Positions 1 through 8,084 of a stretch of DNA of 64,000 bases are shown one piece after another. Under the pieces are notes generated by a model. The model did no database searches, had not been told where the DNA came from, and saw nothing but the letters and a program-made list of their open reading frames with translations. Within the stretch, counting starts at the first letter, position 1. Each line of letters opens with the position of its first letter. This stretch comes from Pseudomonas saxonica. Lineage in GTDB: Bacteria; Pseudomonadota; Gammaproteobacteria; Pseudomonadales; Pseudomonadaceae. The position numbers and the translations under genes are program-made. The stretch is from NCBI RefSeq assembly GCF_007858365.1, contig NZ_VFIO01000001.1:496001-560000 (forward strand), written 5' to 3'.

Positions 1-1307
1 CCCAGGACCAATACGCCGACCGGCATCACCAGCAGCGTGATCACCAGCCACTGGACCTCCTTGGCCTGAAGTTTTTTACCGAGGTATTGCGGGGTTCGAC
101 CAATCATCAATCCGGCCAGAAATACGGCGATAAGGACGTTAAGCAACATCCCGTAAAGCCCTGCGCCAACCCCACCGAAGATCACTTCGCCGACCATCAT
201 ATTGACCAGCGCAACCATCCCGCTCAGCGGGTTAAGGCTGTCGTGCATGCCGTTCACCGAACCATTGGAAGCCGCGGTAGTGGTTTGAGTCCACAACACC
301 GTCCCGGTGGTGCCGAAGCGTACTTCCTTGCCTTCCAGCGGTGCGTGTTGCTCTACCAGTGGGCTGTTGAGTGCTGGATTGGGTTGATATTCGGCATACA
401 ACGCGGTGCCGCCGCCGAGCAGAAACAGCGCCAACATACAGGCGATGATGGCCCGGCTCTGACGCAAATCCTTAACGTAATGGCCGAAGGTAAATACCAG
501 TGCAACCGGGATCAGAATGATTGACGCCAGCTCGAACAGGTTGCTCCACGCGGTCGGGTTCTCGAACGGGTGGGCCGAGTTGACGCCAAAGAAACCGCCG
601 CCATTGGTGCCCAATTGCTTGATGGCAATTTGACTGGCTGCCGGTCCCAGCGGGATCACCTGATCGGCACCCTGCATCGTCACGGCGTGGACGTAATGGG
701 CGAAGGTTTGCGGTACGCCCTGCCACACCAGAAACAGTGCCAGCAGCAGACACAGCGGCAGCAGGCCATACAACGTAGCGCGAGTCATGTCGGCCCAGAA
801 GTTACCCAACGTGCTTGCCGAGCGCCGGCTGATACCGCGGCACAGAGCGACCAGCACCGCCAGACCTGTGGCGGCGCTGACAAAATTCTGTACAGTCAGG
901 CCGGCCATCTGGCTGAAGTCACTGAGCGAGGCTTCGCCGCTGTAACTTTGCCAGTTCGTGTTGGTGACAAAACTGACTGCCGTATTGAACGCCTGAGTCC
1001 ATTCCTGCCCAGGTAATTGCTGCGGGTTGAGAGGCAGGTATTGCTGAAACACCAGCACCGAGAACAACAGCAAAAAACCCGCGAGATTGAACATCAGCAA
1101 TGCCAGGGCATAATTGCGCCAGCTTTGCTCACTGCTCGGGTCAACGCCCGCTACGCGGTAACAGAGCTTCTCTACAGGCCCGACGACAGGCGTAAGCCAT
1201 GTCCGTTGACCTTCCATAACCTTGTAGTAAAAACGGCCCAACCAAGGTGCGGGCAACAGTACCAGCGCAAAAAAGGCCAACACCAACGCATAGTCATAAC
1301 TGTGCAT
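1..1307 (-). CDS. kdpA: Potassium-transporting ATPase subunit KdpA (partial, C-terminus outside window)
   Basis: KdpA is the K+-selective channel-like subunit of the high-affinity KdpFABC pump in the inner membrane. Translation of the reverse strand from the ATG at 1307 begins MHSYDYALVLAFFALVLLPA and runs open to the window edge (about 435 of the usual ~560 residues). It shows the family's selectivity-filter stretches, such as TNTNWQSYSGE and GTNGGGFFGVNSAHPFENPT, and many hydrophobic segments. A good Shine-Dalgarno (AGGAG) precedes the ATG. The start lies 8 bp after the kdpF stop, so the two are co-transcribed. kdpB and kdpC are expected beyond position 1. The gene is truncated only by the window. 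Confidence 0.96.
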   Translation of the reverse strand, partial: MHSYDYALVLAFFALVLLPAPWLGRFYYKVMEGQRTWLTPVVGPVEKLCYRVAGVDPSSEQSWRNYALALLMFNLAGFLLLFSVLVFQQYLPLNPQQLPGQEWTQAFNTAVSFVTNTNWQSYSGEASLSDFSQMAGLTVQNFVSAATGLAVLVALCRGISRRSASTLGNFWADMTRATLYGLLPLCLLLALFLVWQGVPQTFAHYVHAVTMQGADQVIPLGPAASQIAIKQLGTNGGGFFGVNSAHPFENPTAWSNLFELASIILIPVALVFTFGHYVKDLRQSRAIIACMLALFLLGGGTALYAEYQPNPALNSPLVEQHAPLEGKEVRFGTTGTVLWTQTTTAASNGSVNGMHDSLNPLSGMVALVNMMVGEVIFGGVGAGLYGMLLNVLIAVFLAGLMIGRTPQYLGKKLQAKEVQWLVITLLVMPVGVLVL

Positions 1308-1315
1308 ACCCGCTC

Positions 1316-1405
1316 CTAGTTCCGATCTGCGCGCAACAGCGCAACCAGCAGGTAAACGAACAGCCCGAGGGCCAGCAGCAGTGACACTCCATCCAGTACA
1401 CCCAT
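1316..1405 (-). CDS. kdpF: KdpF, small K+-ATPase stabilising peptide
   Basis: A 29-residue single-span membrane peptide (MGVLDGVSLLLALGLFVYLL, then VALLRADRN). In the Kdp complex KdpF stabilises the assembled transporter in the inner membrane. Size, hydrophobicity, the short charged C-terminus and position immediately before kdpA all fit the family. A GGGGAG ribosome-binding site lies about 6 nt before the ATG. It is the first gene of the leftward kdp operon. Confidence 0.93.
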   Translation of the reverse strand: MGVLDGVSLLLALGLFVYLLVALLRADRN

Positions 1406-1444
1406 GACAACTCTCCCCAGAACGGCATGCGCCGCGTGTAGGAG

Positions 1445-1514
1445 GATTGTGAGGAGTCAGGGTGTAAAGGATCGAGATTGAGCAGGAGCAGGGCCGTAAA
1501 GAAAATGTAAAAAA
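1445..1514 (-). promoter_or_regulatory. Candidate kdp operon control region: two direct repeats plus T-rich block
   Basis: On the reverse strand upstream of kdpF there are two related ~24-nt units of the form TTTAC-(n)-CCCTG(n)CTCCT-(n)-CAATC, at 1476-1500 and 1445-1468. They are spaced about 31 bp apart, close to three helical turns. Just upstream lies a T-rich run (TTTTTTACATTTTCTTTAC). KdpE sites in enterobacteria are T-rich, so KdpE binding is a reasonable inference but is not shown. No clear -35/-10 pair was assigned. Confidence 0.4.
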
Positions 1515-1587
1515 CACTCTCTACACCCGGAAACAAGGCATTACCGGCGTATCAAATGACGCCACAGGTTGAGCAATGGGGAACGCG

Positions 1588-2592
1588 TCAGAGTCCGCGT
1601 ATGGCATTACCTGTTTTTAGCGCTTTGGCATCGTGGGCACCCGCCAGTAACCCACCGCCTACATTGAAAGTGACACCGACGACCCTTTCAGGGCCAAAGG
1701 TTTTGGTCATCCAATGGTGGGCCGCTTTGAAGTGGGCGGTCGAATTGTGGATTTCCCCTCCCTCTACAGACTTCACAAGAGCGCCGTAGTGCGCACCCGC
1801 AGCGCGATCAAGGGGTATGCCATGGCTGGCCAGATTGTGGTTCACCAAAGACAAGGCGCGGGAAAAGGTCTGAGTTAAAGGCTGTTCTGAAGTTGCGCTG
1901 TGAATTATCTGACGTCCTGCCGAAGTGAAATCCGGAATACTTTTACTCCCGACAAGGGCCTGAGACGCCAGGGTAACGGTCTCTTTCGCCTTGCTGATGG
2001 CCTTTGGCACCTGAGCTGGATTCGCCGCAGTCAATAACGCCACCAGAGAAGTCAGACGCACAGGTAACCGAATATGGCCGCTGGGGTCTTGCCAATTGAG
2101 CGGATCACCTGAGCAATAGGCGTAGGCATTAACCCCTCCCTTGTCGAACGGACTCAACGTGTCGGGGCTGCAAAAGCGCATCAATCCAGGGTTATAGACA
2201 CGTGAGCCATTGCCCAACATGTAGTATCCGGTCAACTCATCTCGCCACTCGCTGTTAAACCCCAGCAGACTGCTCTCGACGCTGGGGTCATGAAGATACC
2301 CATACGGGGTATAGCGTAGTGAGATGTGTAAGGGGTTACTCAAATCGTTCATGACCGAGCCTTGCACATCGGTGGCCAGTAACAAGGTTGAGCGATCAAG
2401 ACACTGCTGAGCCAATAACTGGTGAACGCACCGGAATACACTGGTTTTCCCAGTGCTCTGAGTTTCAGTGGCGACACGATCGAGATGATAAAAGCGCTGC
2501 GTTAACCCTCGGCCTTCCGAGGTAAAGCCAATGCATCGATCAAGCGGATCAAATCGGTATTCATACAGCTCTGTATTTTTTAACGCCGACAT
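1588..2592 (-). CDS. Orphan RHS-core protein with variable C-terminal domain
   Basis: A 334-residue protein built around a single Rhs-associated core (about residues 80-172), with recognisable pieces such as LLGFNSEWRDELTGYYMLGNG, YNPGLMRFCSPDTLSPF, GGVNAYAYCSGDPLNWQDPSGH. Full Rhs/YD-repeat toxins are over 1000 residues; this is the short orphan form common in Pseudomonas, where the core precedes a strain-specific tip. The ~160-residue tip has no motif I recognise. A GGAG site about 10 nt upstream supports the ATG at 2592. No partner resembling an immunity gene is adjacent. Whether it is secreted or is a relic of a larger toxin is unknown. Confidence 0.8.
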   Translation of the reverse strand: MSALKNTELYEYRFDPLDRCIGFTSEGRGLTQRFYHLDRVATETQSTGKTSVFRCVHQLLAQQCLDRSTLLLATDVQGSVMNDLSNPLHISLRYTPYGYLHDPSVESSLLGFNSEWRDELTGYYMLGNGSRVYNPGLMRFCSPDTLSPFDKGGVNAYAYCSGDPLNWQDPSGHIRLPVRLTSLVALLTAANPAQVPKAISKAKETVTLASQALVGSKSIPDFTSAGRQIIHSATSEQPLTQTFSRALSLVNHNLASHGIPLDRAAGAHYGALVKSVEGGEIHNSTAHFKAAHHWMTKTFGPERVVGVTFNVGGGLLAGAHDAKALKTGNAIRGL

Positions 2593-2700
2593 AGGAAGAG
2601 GCTCCGGTAAAGGGCCCTAAGTCTGCGCAAACACATGCCGGCATCCTAGTTGACAGAGTTGACGGGGCGCTTCGTCTATTGCCCGCCCCCTCTCACCGGA

Positions 2701-3933
2701 TTAACGCAAAAGAGGCGTGTCCAGTACTTCAGAATCTGCACCCAATACACTTTCGCTCAACTGAACAAAGGACTCAGTGTTGACCTTGCCCATGCGCATC
2801 AGCGCCTGGCTGACGTCATCGAGCGAACGTTTGTTGTGGGTTTGCAAACGAATTTCGCGGTCCAGGGCCTGCATTAGTGTGACGGCCCTCGCCACCATGG
2901 CCGGGCTTACCTGCTGGCCACGAAGACGGGTCACCCCCTTGCCGGCAGTATTAAGCCTGTGTTGCAACGCCTGATAACGCTCGTCGCTCATGCCACCGGC
3001 ACGGCGCATCAGCTCTATGGCGTAGTACTCACTCAAGCCTTCGCCAATCCATACATGCCCCGGCTCATCGTTGATGGCGCTGAACACCTGAACCACTTCA
3101 CGCAGTAATGGGCTGCTGCCGCTCTCACTGACCAATGGCAAGCCGCTGTACAGATAGATCGAGTTGCGTGACGCCGAACTGCCCTTCCACATCGGGCTCG
3201 CGGCCCCCACGATCAACAATTTGGCGGGATTGCGCGGGAACACGGCTTGAACGTGCGGCCAGACAAACGTCAATAGGGTCAACACATCCATGCGGTGCAT
3301 GCCCTGACCTTTCGGGGCGGCGACAGTGACTTCGGTTTCACCCAAGGTGGTGCGGCGACTGCCCAGCGTGCCAGCCAGCATCCAGCCCGTGGGCCGATCG
3401 AATAAACGCGATATGTCATCGATGCGAAAGCGGTTTTTGCCGATGCGTGGCCACGCGGTTTCGACACTCTTCCAGCCATCAGGCAGCTCAAACTCCAGAC
3501 GCGACACCAACTCTGTGCCGTCCTGCTGATCCAGCGCAGCCGGTGGCACCAGTTGTTCGCCCCGAAACAACGCCCACTGGGGGGTAATCAGCGTCTCGAA
3601 GCTGCCGTTTTTACGTAATTGATTCAAGCGCACGCGGTAGGACAGGCTGGCTTTGCCCGGCGTCGGATGCCAGAGGCCTCGGCTATGGGTAGCGTCCGGA
3701 CTGAGCTGCCATTGGCCGTCGGCTTTAAAGTCGCTGTAGCTGCCCGTAGCGCCCAAATCGAAATCCAGACTACGCACCGCAGCGCCATCCGCCAGCGTCA
3801 TACGCACCTGCGCCTGATTGCTTTGCGGCAACAGGCGCACGTGATAGTCCAGGTCCACTTTTTTGGCGGCCCACAGCAGACTGCTGACCATCACCAGTGC
3901 CAAGCCCAGAGATAATTGGTAACGCAGCGGCAT
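2701..3933 (-). CDS. M61/M1-like peptidase-fold protein lacking HExxH, exported
   Basis: About 410 residues starting MPLRYQLSLGLALVMVSSLL, a typical signal peptide ending near WAA. I chose the ATG at 3933, six codons inside the longest frame, because AAAGGAG sits 8 nt before it. The N-terminal half resembles the beta-sandwich of M61 glycyl-aminopeptidase-like proteins. The C-terminal half keeps the downstream helix pattern (PGHVWIGEGLSEYYAIEL), where active enzymes carry the zinc-binding glutamate. The HExxH position, however, reads REVVQ, so both zinc-binding histidines and the catalytic Glu context are lost. It is probably a non-catalytic periplasmic protein; function unknown. It ends about 110 bp from the Rhs gene. 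Confidence 0.75.
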   Translation of the reverse strand: MPLRYQLSLGLALVMVSSLLWAAKKVDLDYHVRLLPQSNQAQVRMTLADGAAVRSLDFDLGATGSYSDFKADGQWQLSPDATHSRGLWHPTPGKASLSYRVRLNQLRKNGSFETLITPQWALFRGEQLVPPAALDQQDGTELVSRLEFELPDGWKSVETAWPRIGKNRFRIDDISRLFDRPTGWMLAGTLGSRRTTLGETEVTVAAPKGQGMHRMDVLTLLTFVWPHVQAVFPRNPAKLLIVGAASPMWKGSSASRNSIYLYSGLPLVSESGSSPLLREVVQVFSAINDEPGHVWIGEGLSEYYAIELMRRAGGMSDERYQALQHRLNTAGKGVTRLRGQQVSPAMVARAVTLMQALDREIRLQTHNKRSLDDVSQALMRMGKVNTESFVQLSESVLGADSEVLDTPLLR

Positions 3934-3962
3934 ACACACTCCTTTGGCCACCGCTCCGGCAC

Positions 3963-4412
3963 TTAACCGGCGCGGAAAATCAGATGATCTTCCCAGTCCT
4001 CTTCCGCCACGCTGCCTTCGGCGAGCATGCGCCCTGATTGGGAAATACGCTCGTGATGCACGGCATCAGGGTCGCCACAAACCAAGTGGTGCCACAACGG
4101 CAGATCTTTGCGCTCGCTGACCAATCGGTAACCACACGTCGGCGGTAGCCACTTGAACGATTCGGCCTTGCCCGGCGACAACTGAATGCAATCGGGGACC
4201 GTGTCCCGACGCTTGGGATAATCGGTGCACTGGCAAGTTTTCAAGTCGAGGAGTTTGCAGGCAATGCGCGTGTAGTAAACGCTGTTGTCCTCCTCGTCTT
4301 CGAGTTTTTGCAAGCAGCACAGCCCACAGCCGTCGCACAGCGACTCCCATTCCTCTTGATCGAGTTGATCGAGGGTCTTGCGGATCCAGAACGGTTCAAC
4401 TTTTGCGGCCAT
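3963..4412 (-). CDS. ycgN: YcgN family cysteine-cluster protein (UPF0260)
   Basis: 149 residues with the hallmark N-terminal cluster CDGCGLCC (residues ~27-34) and further conserved cysteines ([25 protein letters not shown]), matching the UPF0260/YcgN family. The cysteines suggest binding of a metal or Fe-S centre, but the molecular role is not established. The gene stands alone, leftward, 30 bp upstream of the M61-like gene, and may be co-transcribed with it. In pseudomonads it commonly lies near rnd and ycgL, as here. Confidence 0.93.
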   Translation of the reverse strand: MAAKVEPFWIRKTLDQLDQEEWESLCDGCGLCCLQKLEDEEDNSVYYTRIACKLLDLKTCQCTDYPKRRDTVPDCIQLSPGKAESFKWLPPTCGYRLVSERKDLPLWHHLVCGDPDAVHHERISQSGRMLAEGSVAEEDWEDHLIFRAG

Positions 4413-4568
4413 GGCTCAAACATCTACATCGGGGAGTGGAAAAGGCCGCCAGTCTAGTGCCCAAGGCCTCGCGAGCCAAGTGTTAGGGCCAGACGGTGTA
4501 ACAGGACTTGTCACATCGAAGCGGTAACAGTAGTTTTGCACTGACACCTACACACTCGGGAAACGTGA

Positions 4569-5162
4569 ATGCCAGCTTCCAACCGCACTGCTGAACATCA
4601 AATAGACGAGCAATTTACTCAACGCTGGTCACCTCGTGCCTTTACCGACGAAACCATTGATAAAGCTACTTTGCTGAGCTTTTTCGAGGCCGCACGCTGG
4701 GCGCCTTCTGCCTACAACGCCCAGCCTTGGCGATTTTTGTATGCGTTGCGTGGCACCCCCGAGTTCGAGCGTTACCTGAGTTTGCTGGTGGAGTTCAACC
4801 AGGGTTGGGCCAAACATGCTGCCGCGCTGGTGGTCATTGTGTCGAAAACCACGTTTGCGGCACCGGGTACCACTGAAGAAAAGCCGGCGCCGACCCATGC
4901 CTTCGACACAGGCGCTGCCTGGGGTCATCTGGCGCTGCAAGCGCACCTGAGCGGCTGGCACACCCACGGCATGAGTGGCCTGGATTACGAACGTGCCCGC
5001 CAGGAGCTGAAAATCCCTGAGGGTTATGCGGTCCAGGCCATGGTTGCCATCGGCAAACGGGGTGACAAGGCAAGCCTGGTGGATTACTTGCAAGCCAAAG
5101 AAGTGCCCAGCCAGCGCGTACCGCTGAGCACGCTGGTCGCCGAGGGCGATTTCAGCTTGTAA
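4569..5162 (+). CDS. Nitroreductase family protein
   Basis: 197 residues of the FMN-dependent nitroreductase fold. The N-terminal FMN-binding signature is SPRAF near residue 21 and RWAPSAYNAQPWRFL near residue 43. The C-terminal flavin-contact segment reads TGAAWGHLALQAHLSGWHTHGM. Such enzymes reduce nitro-aromatics or quinones with NAD(P)H and are cytosolic dimers; the natural substrate is not evident. The gene is monocistronic, and a REP-like repeat begins just after the stop. Confidence 0.9.
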   Translation: MPASNRTAEHQIDEQFTQRWSPRAFTDETIDKATLLSFFEAARWAPSAYNAQPWRFLYALRGTPEFERYLSLLVEFNQGWAKHAAALVVIVSKTTFAAPGTTEEKPAPTHAFDTGAAWGHLALQAHLSGWHTHGMSGLDYERARQELKIPEGYAVQAMVAIGKRGDKASLVDYLQAKEVPSQRVPLSTLVAEGDFSL

Positions 5163-5167
5163 GACCC

Positions 5168-5296
5168 GTAGCAGACGCCGCAGGCAGCGTTCGATTGCAC
5201 AACGATCGCAATGTCTGAGCCTGCGGTTCACCGTGTGAACCGCTGTTTCTGAATTTACGACGGCTACACTGCCGATCGCAGCCTGCGGCAGCTCCC
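5168..5296. repeat. REP doublet (inverted pair) with internal hairpin
   Basis: A REP-type half-site (TAGCAGACGCCGCAGGCAGC) begins at 5168. Its inverted partner (GATCGCAGCCTGCGGCAGCT) lies near 5274-5296, giving the doublet arrangement typical of Pseudomonas REPIN elements. Between them, 5223-5243 is a perfect 9-bp hairpin with a CGT loop. It could serve as the transcription stop for the upstream nitroreductase and the convergent dehydrogenase. It belongs to a different subtype from the two doublets at 33.1 and 45.8 kb. Confidence 0.65.
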
Positions 5297-5309
5297 ACAG
5301 GTTTTAATC

Positions 5310-6242
5310 TCAATAACCGCGCTCGAAATCCACTTCGCCGTAGGTCGTTTCACCGGCTTGAAACGCCCGTAAATTGTCGACAAACAGTTGCACCATCATC
5401 TGCGGCGATGTCGGTGCCGAGCTGTGCCCGGTCAACAGCAAGCCCCAGGCTGTCCAGAAGGGATGCTTGGCCGGTAACGGTTCTTGACGGCACACATCAA
5501 TGATTGCACCGGCCAGATGGCCCAGACGTAATGCTTCAACCAGGTCGGCGTCCACTACCGCCACACCCCGACCAACGTTCATAAACACGCCGTTGGGGTT
5601 GAACAACGCGAAGAGTTCGGCATCGTACAAGTCATGCGTGTCCGGCGTGTTGGGCAACAGATTGATGACGTAATCCATCTGCCCGACCAGTCGCGGCAAG
5701 TCGCTTAGGGTTGCCACTTCTTTAAACGGCGCCTGTTCACGAGCGCTGCTGGCGATGGCATACAACTGCACTCCGAACGGAAGCAGGAACTGCGCCACGG
5801 TTTGACCAATGTCCCCAGCACCGACAATCAGCACCTTGCGACCGACCAGGCTTTGCCCGGTTCGGCTGTCCCACTTGCGCTCGACTTGACTGACCAGCCG
5901 CGCCATCACTTCGCGTTCGTGACCCAGCATGTAGGTCAACACGTATTCGGCCATGACCTGCCCGAAAATACCCACTGCCCGACTCAGTCGATAGTCACGC
6001 CCCAGGCCTGGCGCCAGCAAAGGTGTGATCCCGGCCCAGGTCGATTGCAGCCATTGCGGCGTGTGCCCTTGGCGCAACAGGGTCGCCAATAAATCGGGTT
6101 GCCCTAGCCACACGGGGCAATCAGCGGCCATTTGTGCCAGCTGCGCAGAATCGCCACTGGTTTGTATGTCCAGCTGCGGTGCAGCCTGTTGGAGGAGCTT
6201 GGCGTAAAGGGGGTAATCGTGCTCGGCAATCAGGACGCGCAT
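5310..6242 (-). CDS. D-2-hydroxyacid dehydrogenase family protein
   Basis: 310 residues from the ATG at 6242 (MRVLIAEHDYP); this start is preferred over one 12 codons upstream because an AAGAAGG purine tract precedes it. The NAD-binding Rossmann motif GAGDIG lies near residue 140. The family's catalytic Arg (NVGRG), Glu (CRQEPL) and His (TGHSSAP) are all present. It should reduce a 2-oxoacid or oxidise a D-2-hydroxyacid with NAD(P)H in the cytosol; substrate not assignable. It is transcribed leftward, separated from ycgL by 127 bp. Confidence 0.9.
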   Translation of the reverse strand: MRVLIAEHDYPLYAKLLQQAAPQLDIQTSGDSAQLAQMAADCPVWLGQPDLLATLLRQGHTPQWLQSTWAGITPLLAPGLGRDYRLSRAVGIFGQVMAEYVLTYMLGHEREVMARLVSQVERKWDSRTGQSLVGRKVLIVGAGDIGQTVAQFLLPFGVQLYAIASSAREQAPFKEVATLSDLPRLVGQMDYVINLLPNTPDTHDLYDAELFALFNPNGVFMNVGRGVAVVDADLVEALRLGHLAGAIIDVCRQEPLPAKHPFWTAWGLLLTGHSSAPTSPQMMVQLFVDNLRAFQAGETTYGEVDFERGY

Positions 6243-6336
6243 GCTTCTAAACCTTCTTAAAACACTGTCAGCGCCCATCGCCCAGGTTTGCCCCGTCGCG
6301 CTCGGCCACCGTCAATCAAATTCAGTCAATGTGAGA

Positions 6337-6360
6337 CAGGTGCCCGGGCCCGGGCACCTG
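6337..6360 (-). terminator. Perfect 24-bp palindrome downstream of ycgL
   Basis: A gap-free perfect palindrome made of CAGGTGCCCGGG and its complement. It sits 10 bp after the ycgL stop on the reverse strand and ~95 bp before the next leftward gene. It is GC-rich but not followed by a T-tract, so it would be a non-canonical terminator or an mRNA 3'-end stabiliser. A dimeric protein binding site is the alternative. Confidence 0.45.
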
Positions 6361-6369
6361 AGGCAGCCG

Positions 6370-6663
6370 TTACATAGGGTCGTTGCGACGTAGAAGCTCT
6401 TCGGGCAAGTGCTCAATGTATTCGTCTTCGGCAGGCGGCATTTGCAGGTGATAGCCCTGCGTTTCAAGGTTATCCAACACCTTGGTAATGTCTTCGCGCG
6501 ACAGTTTGCGTTCCGGCGTCAACACCAGATCAAACGCGTGAACAGGTTTGCCGAAAGCCAGCATCAGGGTTTCGGGTACACGCTCCAGGGCATCGGCCTT
6601 GAGCACGTACAAATACATTTCGTTGCGTTTGGTACTGCGATAGATCGAGCAAATACGTTTCAA
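6370..6663 (-). CDS. ycgL: YcgL domain-containing protein
   Basis: 97 residues beginning (M)[19 protein letters not shown], the conserved start of the YcgL family, a small alpha/beta protein of unknown function. The start is a TTG at 6663, chosen because family alignment begins exactly here and GGAG lies 8 nt upstream; longer in-frame extensions run into rnd. The TTG overlaps the rnd stop as TTGA, so translation is probably coupled to rnd, its usual partner in Pseudomonas. Confidence 0.9.
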   Translation of the reverse strand: MKRICSIYRSTKRNEMYLYVLKADALERVPETLMLAFGKPVHAFDLVLTPERKLSREDITKVLDNLETQGYHLQMPPAEDEYIEHLPEELLRRNDPM

Positions 6664-7793
6664 GAAGGTTCTCCAGCGCAGGTCAGGCAATCAAGCAACG
6701 CCTGTCCCATCAGCTCACGGCGCCATCCGCGCAGTGAGTCCGGCAATTGATAAGGCCCATTGGGAAAGCCACTTTTTACCAGCGCTTCCAGGGTTTTTTT
6801 GCGCAGCATCAGCTCTGGCGCAATATTGAGACGCTCGGCCAATTCCTGGCCAACGGCGCGCAAGCGTTTGATCAGCAGTGCAGCCTCAACCGGCAAGGGC
6901 TCAGGTACAACGGGTGGCCATTGTTCAGGCGGTAGACTGCCAGCACGCTTGATCAGGTCCAGTAAAAATTCGCCATCCTGACGCACGGTACGCGGGTGCA
7001 TGTCTTCAATGCGCGCCAGCGACACCAGATTATCGGGTTGGGTTTTGGCTAAAGGCCACAATGCATGTTCACGCACCACTCGATTACGTGGCAGGTCACG
7101 GGCACGGGCTTCTTTTTCACGCCAGGCGCAGAGCTCACGCAACACCGCCAACTGATCCCGTGACAGTTTCCAGGCCAGCTTGGCCTCACGGTACACCTCA
7201 TAAGGGTCTACTTCGCGGCGTAGATTGGCAACCAGCTCTGCACCGTCCTCAAGCACCCAGGCGTACTTTTCATCCGACAGACGCGGACGCAACAGCACAT
7301 ACACTTCAGCCAGATGCAGGGCATCTTCAGCGGCGTAGCTGATCTGAGTGTCCGACAGTGGGCGTTGCAGCCAGTCAGAACGGGTTTCGCCTTTGGGCAG
7401 GTCGAGGTCGAGAACCTCTTTGACCAGACGCGAATAACCCATGGAAAAACCGAGATTGAGATAAGCCGCTGCCAACTGGGTGTCGAATAACGGCACCGGC
7501 AAACTGCCCGTGAGACGCAACAGCACTTCGAGGTCTTCGCTGCAAGCGTGCAGCACTTTGACCACTGACGTGTTCTCCAACAAGGCGGCCAGAGGCTGCC
7601 AATTGTCGATGGTCAGGGGGTCGATCAGGTAAGCCCGCTCGCCGTCACCAATCTGGATAAGACCGGCAATCGGATAAAAGGTATCGACCCGCATAAATTC
7701 GGTGTCGAGGGCTACAAATGGCAAATGCTGCCATTTGGCACAATGCTGGCCGAGGCTATCGTTGTCGCGAATCCAGTGAATATCGATGGCCAC
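6660..7793 (-). CDS. rnd: Ribonuclease D
   Basis: 377 residues, the usual RNase D length. The DEDD exonuclease motifs are visible: FVALDTEF (Exo I, near residue 26), [10 protein letters not shown] (Exo II, near 82) and YAAEDALHL (Exo III). An HRDC region follows in the C-terminal half ([22 protein letters not shown]). RNase D trims the 3' ends of tRNA precursors and other small RNAs from 3' to 5' in the cytosol. It is first gene of a two-gene leftward unit with ycgL (4-nt stop/start overlap). A divergent intergenic region separates it from ampC. Confidence 0.96.
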   Translation of the reverse strand: MAIDIHWIRDNDSLGQHCAKWQHLPFVALDTEFMRVDTFYPIAGLIQIGDGERAYLIDPLTIDNWQPLAALLENTSVVKVLHACSEDLEVLLRLTGSLPVPLFDTQLAAAYLNLGFSMGYSRLVKEVLDLDLPKGETRSDWLQRPLSDTQISYAAEDALHLAEVYVLLRPRLSDEKYAWVLEDGAELVANLRREVDPYEVYREAKLAWKLSRDQLAVLRELCAWREKEARARDLPRNRVVREHALWPLAKTQPDNLVSLARIEDMHPRTVRQDGEFLLDLIKRAGSLPPEQWPPVVPEPLPVEAALLIKRLRAVGQELAERLNIAPELMLRKKTLEALVKSGFPNGPYQLPDSLRGWRRELMGQALLDCLTCAGEPS

Positions 7794-7936
7794 ACGGCTC
7801 TCCCTTGAAGAATGGCGCGCAGTATATATCGCCGCCCGACCTTATCGGGTAATGACTGACAATCTAAACGACGAAAATACCTACAGAAATTAAAGTAACC
7901 ACCTGCATGAGTTTTTACATTTTTACAGGTAGGTTT

Positions 7937-7964
7937 CACCGACCTGTGTCAACGCAGGTCGGTG
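7937..7964. promoter_or_regulatory. Inverted repeat in the rnd-ampC divergent region
   Basis: Perfect 10-bp arms (CACCGACCTG / CAGGTCGGTG) separated by 8 nt. It lies between the start codons of the divergent genes rnd and ampC, 121 bp upstream of ampC. There is no T-tract, so it is not a typical terminator. An operator or a 5'-leader hairpin is possible. No ampR regulator gene is adjacent. Confidence 0.4.
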
Positions 7965-8084
7965 CCAGGCGAACGGGCCACACGGAATTTGATACCTCAC
8001 GCGTTGGCCTGTTACGGGACACTCCCCATCAGCTCGCCTTGAAAGCACACGCGCGACTGATCGACAAACAAGAGGATGAACTGA

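Noticed and set aside
87..1319. Three forward-strand open frames over the first 1.3 kb
   Set aside because: They are antisense to kdpA, whose translation on the reverse strand is unmistakable; the forward products have no family character or ribosome-binding sites.
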